Shown here: positions 1 through 5,017 of the stretch, in pieces
Numbering within the stretch: the stretch's first letter is position 1
Layout: each line of letters begins with the position of its first letter
From: an uncultured beta proteobacterium
Lineage (GTDB): Bacteria; Pseudomonadota; Gammaproteobacteria; Burkholderiales; Burkholderiaceae
Direction: 5' to 3'
DNA: 5,017 nucleotides
Assembly: GCA_903938955.1 (NCBI GenBank)
Contig: CAJAFJ010000430.1
Coordinates: 1 to 5,017 of the forward strand
The notes under the pieces: model-generated
What the model saw: the letters and a program-made list of their open reading frames with translations, nothing else
What the model was told of the DNA's origin: nothing
The model's database searches: none
Translations under genes and position numbers: made by a program

Positions 1-2
1 AA

Positions 3-251
3 CTGGAATACGGCAGCGCCACCGTCGAGTTGCACACCGACGCCGTCAAGCCCGGTGACCGCGTGCTGCTGATTGACGACTTGATCGCCACCGGCGGCAC
101 CATGATGGCGGGAATGAAGTTGCTCGAAAAACTGGGCGCCACGGTGATTGAAGGCGCCGCGATTGTGGATTTGCCGGAACTGGGTGGTTCCCAAAAACTG
201 AAAGATTCAGGGCTGTCTCTGTTCACACTGCTTGATTTTTCAGGGCACTGA
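3..251 (+). CDS. apt: Adenine phosphoribosyltransferase, 3' part (5' end outside window)
   Basis: This is the C-terminal 82 residues of Apt, the cytoplasmic purine-salvage enzyme that joins adenine to PRPP to give AMP and pyrophosphate. The reading frame is open from the left edge, starting with residues [15 protein letters not shown], so the gene continues upstream. The TTG at position 30 is an internal Leu codon, not a start. The diagnostic type I phosphoribosyltransferase PRPP-binding loop [13 protein letters not shown] is encoded at 63-101, with the two acidic residues and the ATGGT turn intact. The stretch after it (KLLEKLGA, then IVDLPELGG) and the ending LLDFSGH follow the usual Apt C-terminus. 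Full-length Apt is about 170-185 residues, so a little under half is present. The gene is convergent with the unknown gene at 267-1001, with 15 bases between the stops, and no clear terminator hairpin is seen there. The family call is firm because the closest alternatives (Hpt, Xpt, PyrE) lack this C-terminal pattern. Confidence 0.93.
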   Translation: MEYGSATVELHTDAVKPGDRVLLIDDLIATGGTMMAGMKLLEKLGATVIEGAAIVDLPELGGSQKLKDSGLSLFTLLDFSGH

Positions 252-266
252 AGCCGTCAACCACGC

Positions 267-1001
267 CTAATTCAAATCGCCGTATTGGGTCACGCTGAGC
301 GGTGACACGTGATCGTCTTGGGGCGAAATTTGCGTGTCCTCAAAATCGCCAGGTGGCGCAGGGTTGCGTCGGCCCGAGGTGACGCTGCGGCCAGGGACCG
401 TCTTCGGGGCCGCCTTCGCGGCGCTGGCCAGGGCACGCTTGAACGCGTCCACCTCGTCCTGTTGCAGCGGCTCGTAACTGTGGGTTTTGTTGACTGCAGA
501 CGGCGGCGTTGCGGGTACGTTCAAAGGCCGCGGCGGTTGCGGCGTTTTGGCAGGCTCGGTCCCTGACATCGTGGCGGAGTTTGGAACGCCAGCCATATGT
601 GGCTCCCTCACGCGCCAGTAAACCGCGGTGATTACCATGTCGTGTCGCGCTTTGGCCGCTTGCGCCATCATGGCTTCAATCTCGGCCAGGCGATGGGCAC
701 CACCTGCCGGTTGATGGATCAAATCCATCATGATCATGTACTGCAGACCCCGCGCGTCCAGCGACAACACCTTGAACTTGTAAGCGGCCGCCAGCACGCC
801 AGCCCGAATCATGGCGTCATGCACCACGGTGTAAAGAAGCTCACGGTGTTCGAGTCGCTCACTTTTGCGGCCCGGGACCTGACTGGCCGACAATTTGTCT
901 CCGACGGTCGGCCGCGCCTGGGTCTCGGCCATGGGGCCTGTCCCAGCCTTGGCCGCGGTCAAGCCAGTGAATTTCGTGGTGAACCAACTCAACATTGACA
1001 T
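267..1001 (-). CDS. Hypothetical protein, 244 residues, function unknown
   Basis: I do not recognise this protein. The ATG at 1001 is the preferred start because AGGAAAG lies nine bases upstream of it (AGGA to ATG). A TTG at 1031 would add ten residues but would put that Shine-Dalgarno sequence inside the gene, and a second ATG lies at 995. Residues about 48-135 look like a folded core: a helix (RELLYTVVHDAMIRAG), a hydrophobic beta-like pair (about 69-95, including YKFKVLSLDARGLQYMIMMD), and an amphipathic helix (about 103-120) followed by another strand (DMVITAVYWRV). Residues about 136-172 are rich in Pro, Thr and Ser and look disordered. A short helix (about 178-197, QQDEVDAFKRALASAA) follows, then a polar tail ending SVTQYGDLN. 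There is no signal peptide, membrane segment or catalytic motif. A soluble cytoplasmic protein is inferred. It follows mnmE on the same strand after about 128 bases and converges on apt. Codon use and GC look like the neighbours', with no sign of transfer. Confidence 0.75.
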   Translation of the reverse strand: MSMLSWFTTKFTGLTAAKAGTGPMAETQARPTVGDKLSASQVPGRKSERLEHRELLYTVVHDAMIRAGVLAAAYKFKVLSLDARGLQYMIMMDLIHQPAGGAHRLAEIEAMMAQAAKARHDMVITAVYWRVREPHMAGVPNSATMSGTEPAKTPQPPRPLNVPATPPSAVNKTHSYEPLQQDEVDAFKRALASAAKAAPKTVPGRSVTSGRRNPAPPGDFEDTQISPQDDHVSPLSVTQYGDLN

Positions 1002-1007
1002 GTATTT

Positions 1008-1014
1008 CTTTCCT
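1008..1014 (-). promoter_or_regulatory. Ribosome binding site of the hypothetical gene
   Basis: On the minus strand the sequence reads AGGAAAG, then AAATAC, then ATG at 1001. The AGGA core with nine bases to the ATG is a good Shine-Dalgarno arrangement. It favours this ATG over the upstream TTG at 1031. Confidence 0.6.
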
Positions 1015-1055
1015 GTAGCAGCACTACGCAAGCCTTGATTCTGCCGTCATCTGCG

Positions 1056-1094
1056 AAAACCGGGGGCTCACAACCAGAACCCAAGCGAGCCCGC
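1056..1094 (-). terminator. Candidate weak intrinsic terminator after mnmE
   Basis: On the minus strand GGGCTC (1092-1087) can pair with GAGCCC (1069-1064) across a 17-base loop. The stem can extend by two G:C pairs if one base (1093) is bulged out. After a further GG comes a run of four T (1059-1056). It lies about 35-75 bases past the mnmE stop, where the rnpA-yidD-yidC-mnmE transcript would be expected to end. The long loop and short T run make it weak. It may let part of the transcription continue into the hypothetical gene, or it may be chance pairing in GC-rich DNA. Confidence 0.35.
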
Positions 1095-1129
1095 CCCCCA
1101 ACGCACACCGAAACACGTTATCGGTTCAG

Positions 1130-2539
1130 CTATTTTCCGATACAAAATTTGGAAAAGATCACGCCCAGCAAATCATCGGACGTGAATTCACCGGTGATGT
1201 GACTCAGTTCGAGCTGCGCCAGACGCAGCTCCTCGGCCAACAAATCCAGTGACTGAGCGTCGGCAGCCAAATGGGCCGACGCTTCCATCAAGTGAGCGTC
1301 CACTTCGCGCAAGGCCCGGACATGGCGCTCCCGTGAGATGAAAACGCCCTCGGGGACCGACTGCCAACCGGCAACTTCCAGCAACTTGAGACGCAAGGTA
1401 TCCAGGCCGGCCCCGGTTTTGGCGGATAGCGTCAGCCCCGCCACGGGCTCGTCTGATGCCACTGCGTCGGCCTTGTTCCAGATATCGATCACGGGCACGC
1501 CGACCGGCAGTTTCAGGCCCAAGCCACGCGCAATAGTGGCATCGTCAGCAAGGTAATCCGCCACCTTCATGCGCGTCAAATCATGCAAAAACAGCACAGC
1601 ATCGGCGGTCTCGATGGCATCCCAGGCACGCGAGATACCCATTTTTTCGATCTCGTCATCGCTGTCGCGCAGACCTGCGGTGTCGATGACATGCACCGGC
1701 ACGCCTTCGATCTGGATGGTTTGTTGCACCTTGTCGCGCGTGGTGCCGGCAATCGGCGTCACGATCGCCAGTTCGGCGCCGGCGAGGGCGTTGAGCAGCG
1801 ATGATTTTCCGGCGTTGGGCTGGCCCGCAATCACGACGCTGATGCCTTCGCGCAGCAGCGCTCCCTGACGCGCTCTTTGCAGCACCGATTGCAGCATTTG
1901 CTGCAACTTGGACAATTGGCCGTGTGCATCCGCCTGGCGCAGGAAGTCGATTTCTTCTTCCGGAAAATCCAGCGTGGCCTCGACCAGCATGCGCAGGTGG
2001 ATCAGCGCATCCCGCAAGGTGTGAATTTCTTTGGAAAAAGCGCCCGACAGCGACAGACTGGCACTGCGCGCTGCCGCCTCGGTGCTGGCGTCGATCAGAT
2101 CGGCAATGGCCTCGGCCTGGGCCAGATCGATTTTGTCGTTCAGGAACGCGCGCTCTGAAAACTCCCCTGGCAACGCGACCCGCAGACCTCGCAAGCGCGG
2201 GGCTTGGGCTGCGGGGTCCATCTCTGCCGCCGCTTCCAGGCAGCGCGCCAACAAGAGTTGCAGCACCACCGGCCCGCCGTGGGCCTGCAATTCCAGCACG
2301 TCCTCGCCGGTAAAAGAGTGTGGGGCCGGGAAGTAAATGGCCAGCCCCTGGTCAATTGCCACGCCTGTCGCATCAAGAAAAGGCAGGTACGTGGCTTCGC
2401 GGGGCTTGAGCTGACGTGAAAAAAGCGCCTGAACCAGCGCTTTGATATTTTTCCCACTGACCCGGACAATGCCTACCGCACCCCGACCGGGGGCGGTGGC
2501 AATGGCTGCGATGGGATCGCTATGACGCGGCAGCGACAC
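1130..2539 (-). CDS. mnmE: tRNA modification GTPase MnmE (TrmE)
   Basis: MnmE works with MnmG (GidA) to place an aminomethyl or carboxymethylaminomethyl group on C5 of the wobble uridine of certain tRNAs. It uses a folate one-carbon donor and K+-dependent GTP hydrolysis. The protein has 469 residues, against 454 in E. coli. The N-terminal folate-binding domain (about 1-125) opens with [26 protein letters not shown] sequence. A helical domain flanks an inserted Ras-like G domain (about 232-395) with all motifs present: P-loop GQPNAGKSS (239-247), G2 TTRD (266-269), G3 DTAG (286-289), G4 NKAD (355-358) and a G5-like SAK (372-374). N242 matches the potassium-binding Asn of the E. coli P-loop. 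The protein ends in FCIGK with the conserved Cys at 466. The start is a GTG six bases after the yidC stop. No good Shine-Dalgarno sequence is seen, so translational coupling to yidC is likely. It appears intact and last in its operon. Confidence 0.97.
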   Translation of the reverse strand: MSLPRHSDPIAAIATAPGRGAVGIVRVSGKNIKALVQALFSRQLKPREATYLPFLDATGVAIDQGLAIYFPAPHSFTGEDVLELQAHGGPVVLQLLLARCLEAAAEMDPAAQAPRLRGLRVALPGEFSERAFLNDKIDLAQAEAIADLIDASTEAAARSASLSLSGAFSKEIHTLRDALIHLRMLVEATLDFPEEEIDFLRQADAHGQLSKLQQMLQSVLQRARQGALLREGISVVIAGQPNAGKSSLLNALAGAELAIVTPIAGTTRDKVQQTIQIEGVPVHVIDTAGLRDSDDEIEKMGISRAWDAIETADAVLFLHDLTRMKVADYLADDATIARGLGLKLPVGVPVIDIWNKADAVASDEPVAGLTLSAKTGAGLDTLRLKLLEVAGWQSVPEGVFISRERHVRALREVDAHLMEASAHLAADAQSLDLLAEELRLAQLELSHITGEFTSDDLLGVIFSKFCIGK

Positions 2540-2545
2540 GGCCAG

Positions 2546-4255
2546 TTAAAACTTGGGCAAGTTGAACTGGGGTGGCACACCCATGCGGGTGTTGATGACC
2601 CACTGCTGCGCAATCGACAACACGTTGTTGGTGATCCAGTACAGCACCAGACCGGCCGGGAAGAAGAAGAACATCACGCTGAAGGCCAGCGGCATGAACC
2701 ACATCATCTTGGCTTGCAAGGGATCAGGTGGTGCGGGGTTCAAGGCCGTTTGCAGCACGGTGGTCAGGGTCATCACCAGCGGCAGGATGTAGAACGGATC
2801 AGGCGACGACAAATCGTGAATCCACATCACCCAGGGCGCGTTGCGCATCTCGACGCTCGACAACAGCACCCAGTACAGGGCAATGAACACCGGAATCTGG
2901 ATCATGATCGGGAAGCAGCCGCCCATCGGGTTGACTTTCTCCTCGCGATAGATACGCATCATTTCTTGCTGCATCTGCTGCGGGTTGTCCTTCAAACGCT
3001 CGCGCATTTCGGTGATTTTCGGGTTCACCGCCTTCATCTTGGCCATGCTGGCGTACGCCTTGGCATTGAGCCAGTAGAAAGCCGCTTTCAGCAGCAGCAC
3101 CAAGGCCATGATGGACCAGCCCCAGTTACCGATGAAACTCTGGATCTTGTCGAGCAGCCAGTACAGCGGCTTGGCCAAAATGGTGAGCCAACCGTAGTCT
3201 TTGACCAGTTCCAGCCCCGGCGTCAGTGACTCCAGCACTTTTTCTTCTTGCGGACCGGCAAAGAATTTGGCATCCACCGCGCGGCTGGTGCCCGGCGCAA
3301 TGTTGTCCAGCGTGGTGATCATGCCCACGGCATAAAGATTGGTGTCCACCTTGCGCATGAACAGATCGCGCTTGATGCCGTCACCCAGCAGCCAGGCGCT
3401 GGCAAAGTAGTGCTGCACCATGGCCACATAGCCGTTTTCCGCCGTTTTCTCGATGTCGACCTTGTTCTTTTCAATGTCGGAGAACTCCACCTTTTGGTAT
3501 TTCTTGGCTTCGGTATAGATGGCCGGACCGGTAAAGGTCGAATAGAAAGAGGACTCGCCCAAGGGCTTGTTGCCATCGCGCACCAACTGCAGGTACAGCT
3601 GGGGTGACACGGCGACCGTGCCCACGTTGAACACCTCATGCTTGACCACCGCCGCATAGGCGCCGCGCGTCAAGGTGTACGTTTTCACCAGTTTGACACC
3701 ACCCACCGCCGGAGACTCAAACCGGACCACCAGTTCTTGCGCACCGTCGGCGAGCGTGCGCTCACCCGGCGCCACGGTCATAACTGATTTATGAGTCGGA
3801 AATGCGCCACCTGCCGCACCCGCGATCAGGCCGGTTTGGGCCAGATAAGTGCGCTCTTTTGTTTCATCCAACAGGGTGAACTGCCGCGTCTTGTCGGCCA
3901 TGTCAGCGTGCTTGAGAAACTCGGTCTGCACTAAGGAGCCGCCTTCGGTGTCAAAGGTCAACTTCAGCACGTCCGTCGACACGACGATACGTTCGCGAGG
4001 CACGGGCGCCGCATTGGCGGCCGCACCAATCGCGGCAACAGCGCCAGCCATCGGAGCGGCACCAGCCGTATTGGCCGCAGGCACAGCGCTTGGCACACCC
4101 GATGCGGGCGCCGCGGGGCCGGCACTGACCGCCGACTTGGCGGGGCCGGGGAAAAAGGTGGCCTTATGACCGTTATAAAGTTGCCATTGATCCCACAGCA
4201 AAACCATGGAAAAGCCAAAGACCACCCACAAAATGGTGCGACGTATATCGTTCAT
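2546..4255 (-). CDS. yidC: Membrane protein insertase YidC (Oxa1 family)
   Basis: YidC inserts and folds inner-membrane proteins, either alone or with SecYEG. The protein has 569 residues (548 in E. coli). It has the Gram-negative layout: N-terminal anchor TM1 (about 7-22), an Ala/Pro-rich linker (about 37-86), the large periplasmic P1 beta domain (about 88-345), an amphipathic stretch (about 353-372), then TM2 (about 374-394), a cytoplasmic charged helical hairpin (about 398-443), TM3 (about 445-465), TM4 (about 487-505) and TM5 (about 519-541). Family hallmarks are SMAKMKAVNPKI, EEKVNPMGGCFP, MWIHDLSSPDP and FFPAGLVLYWITNN. The positive residue of the hydrophilic groove (Arg366 in E. coli) aligns with Lys390, a conservative change. 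The C-terminal tail is short and ends FNLPKF. The ATG start overlaps the yidD stop in ATGA, and a weak AGAAG lies just upstream. mnmE follows after six bases. It appears intact. Confidence 0.97.
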   Translation of the reverse strand: MNDIRRTILWVVFGFSMVLLWDQWQLYNGHKATFFPGPAKSAVSAGPAAPASGVPSAVPAANTAGAAPMAGAVAAIGAAANAAPVPRERIVVSTDVLKLTFDTEGGSLVQTEFLKHADMADKTRQFTLLDETKERTYLAQTGLIAGAAGGAFPTHKSVMTVAPGERTLADGAQELVVRFESPAVGGVKLVKTYTLTRGAYAAVVKHEVFNVGTVAVSPQLYLQLVRDGNKPLGESSFYSTFTGPAIYTEAKKYQKVEFSDIEKNKVDIEKTAENGYVAMVQHYFASAWLLGDGIKRDLFMRKVDTNLYAVGMITTLDNIAPGTSRAVDAKFFAGPQEEKVLESLTPGLELVKDYGWLTILAKPLYWLLDKIQSFIGNWGWSIMALVLLLKAAFYWLNAKAYASMAKMKAVNPKITEMRERLKDNPQQMQQEMMRIYREEKVNPMGGCFPIMIQIPVFIALYWVLLSSVEMRNAPWVMWIHDLSSPDPFYILPLVMTLTTVLQTALNPAPPDPLQAKMMWFMPLAFSVMFFFFPAGLVLYWITNNVLSIAQQWVINTRMGVPPQFNLPKF

Positions 4256-4524
4256 GAAGACTTCTTTTGAGTGGAAGAGGAAAACAGCTGTGTAAAGAGC
4301 CGGGGTTTTTCGAGGGGAACAGGATCAGCACCACCTGCACACCAGGGATGGCAACGCGCCAGACGCGCCAAGGTCAGGTAACTGCCCGTCGCCGCACCGT
4401 GCGCCTGCAAGGCTTGCAAGGAATAAACAGAACAAGTCGGCTCAAACCGGCAAGCCGAACCGAGCCAGGGGCTCAGTAGCAAGCGGTAAGCTTTGACCAC
4501 GCCGATCAGCACGTTTTTGATCAT
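4252..4524 (-). CDS. yidD: Membrane protein insertion efficiency factor YidD
   Basis: YidD is a small membrane-associated protein encoded next to yidC. In E. coli its loss mildly lowers insertion of YidC-dependent proteins, and its mechanism is not settled. The protein has 90 residues. An N-terminal hydrophobic or amphipathic helix (about 3-20, ending LLLSPWLG) is followed by the family signature: ACRFEPTCSVYSLQAL (24-39), an AHG turn, then LARLARCHPW (52-61) and GGADPVP (64-70). Four cysteines are present (25, 31, 58, 62); Cys31 and Cys58 lie in the conserved PTCS and RCHP motifs. The 20-residue tail after DPVP is polar, ends QKKSS, and is unlikely to be conserved. The ATG overlaps the rnpA stop in ATGA, and its own stop overlaps the yidC ATG in the same way. 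Translation is therefore probably coupled on both sides, and only a weak GAAAG serves as a possible ribosome binding site. Confidence 0.95.
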   Translation of the reverse strand: MIKNVLIGVVKAYRLLLSPWLGSACRFEPTCSVYSLQALQAHGAATGSYLTLARLARCHPWCAGGADPVPLEKPRLFTQLFSSSTQKKSS

Positions 4525-4967
4525 GCCGCAGCTTTCGATGCAGCAGACGCTGGTGAGCGCACCGCGACGCGGGCAAACAATTGGTGCAATTCCAGCCGAA
4601 CCGCTTCTTTCAGCGCCTCAGACGTGGCACTGACAAAGTGTTTACGGTCAAACCCCGTTCGCAAACGCACGACGTAGGCCGCTTTAGAAAAAGCGGATTC
4701 AAATTCAGCACTGAGGCTGTAGATCTGGCGCTTGATCGTGTTGCGTGTGACCGCACGTTTGGCCCAGCGCTTGGGCACCATGGCACCCATCCAGACCGCA
4801 TCCACGACAAAAAGCGCCGATTCAGGCGCAATTTGAGATTCTGGCGAGTGTTGCGTGACCACGCCAGCATCAAGCTCCGCGCGGTGCAAAGCAAAATGAG
4901 CCGTACGTGATACGGTGCTACCTGCCAGTACCGCCTGAAACTGGCTTCGCGTTTTCAGTCGCTGCAA
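4521..4967 (-). CDS. rnpA: Ribonuclease P protein component
   Basis: RnpA is the basic protein that binds the catalytic RNase P RNA and helps it remove 5' leaders from pre-tRNAs. The protein has 148 residues, against about 119 in E. coli. It opens with QRLKTRSQFQAVL, the usual start of the fold. The RNR motif region is present as KRAVTRNTIKRQI (70-82), preceded by MVPKRWA, and a further basic stretch VVRLRTGFDRK lies at 99-109. Residues about 32-55 form an extra polar loop, and the Ala/Ser-rich tail (about 136-148) adds length. The start is taken as TTG at 4967. An in-frame TAG at 4988-4986 rules out a longer form, no ATG or GTG lies between that stop and the TTG, and a later start would cut into the conserved beginning. 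No clear Shine-Dalgarno sequence precedes the TTG. The stop overlaps the yidD start by four bases. rpmH is expected upstream but is not in the window. Confidence 0.94.
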   Translation of the reverse strand: MQRLKTRSQFQAVLAGSTVSRTAHFALHRAELDAGVVTQHSPESQIAPESALFVVDAVWMGAMVPKRWAKRAVTRNTIKRQIYSLSAEFESAFSKAAYVVRLRTGFDRKHFVSATSEALKEAVRLELHQLFARVAVRSPASAASKAAA

Positions 4968-5017
4968 TTTGATGCGGCGCCAGAACTACAAGTCAGCGGC
5001 TCGTGATTCGGGTGACC
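4968..5017 (-). other. Upstream of rnpA at the window edge; no gene recognised
   Basis: All three minus-strand frames were read here. Each meets a stop, at about 4954, 4986 and 4994, and none gives the basic ending typical of ribosomal protein L34 (rpmH). The rpmH stop therefore probably lies just beyond the right edge and this is the rpmH-rnpA spacer. No convincing promoter or Shine-Dalgarno sequence is seen. Confidence 0.4.

Noticed and set aside
252..266. Shared bidirectional terminator between apt and the convergent hypothetical gene
   Set aside because: The gap is only 15 bases, and no inverted repeat with a T run could be found in it or at the two gene ends.
309..998. Plus-strand open frames opposite the hypothetical gene (309-566 and 597-998)
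   Set aside because: They were considered as alternatives to the minus-strand gene. Their products are Arg-rich or His-rich and irregular. The minus-strand frame is longer, has a good ribosome binding site and shows helix and strand periodicity.
1924..2313. Plus-strand open frame of 129 codons opposite mnmE
   Set aside because: It is antisense to intact MnmE coding sequence, and its product is Pro/Ala/Arg-rich low complexity from the complementary GC-rich codons.
2522..3229. Long open frame of 235 codons on the plus strand opposite yidC
   Set aside because: It lies wholly antisense to the strongly supported yidC and the end of mnmE, and its protein is rich in His, Gln and Arg with no family pattern, as expected for the complement of a GC-rich gene.
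4968..5017. Possible 3' end of rpmH at the right edge
   Set aside because: rpmH is expected upstream of rnpA, but no minus-strand frame here gives the basic L34 ending, so there is nothing to annotate.
1..5017. Mobile element, CRISPR array, tRNA or defence or phage system
   Set aside because: No transposase, integrase, spaced direct repeats, tRNA-like cloverleaf or nuclease/helicase genes are visible. Almost all of the window is accounted for by housekeeping genes in their usual order.

Overview
The window is an ordinary piece of a betaproteobacterial chromosome. The protein sequences and GC-rich codon use look most like Burkholderiales, probably Comamonadaceae (Rhodoferax or Polaromonas type). 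That placement comes from remembered family sequences and no search was run. The main block is the conserved replication-origin-side cluster rnpA-yidD-yidC-mnmE, all on the minus strand. In many proteobacteria rpmH and dnaA lie just upstream of this cluster, which here would be just beyond the right edge.

Layout from left to right: (1) the 3' part of apt (adenine phosphoribosyltransferase) on the plus strand, ending at 251; (2) a convergent minus-strand gene of unknown function, 267-1001, whose stop lies 15 bases from the apt stop; (3) a short gap, 1002-1129, with the unknown gene's ribosome binding site and a weak candidate terminator for the upstream operon; (4) mnmE, 1130-2539; (5) yidC, 2546-4255; (6) yidD, 4252-4524; (7) rnpA, 4521-4967; (8) 50 bases at the right edge with no recognisable gene.

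The four minus-strand genes are packed as a translationally coupled operon. rnpA/yidD and yidD/yidC each overlap by the four bases ATGA, and only six bases separate yidC from mnmE. RnpA is the protein subunit of RNase P. YidD and YidC take part in membrane protein insertion. MnmE modifies the wobble uridine of certain tRNAs. Together they are RNA-maturation and membrane-biogenesis housekeeping genes.

I found no mobile element, CRISPR array, tRNA, rRNA, phage gene or defence system. The only unassigned gene is the 244-residue protein between mnmE and apt, and it is the only part of the window where something undescribed could sit. No sequence feature in it points to a particular function.
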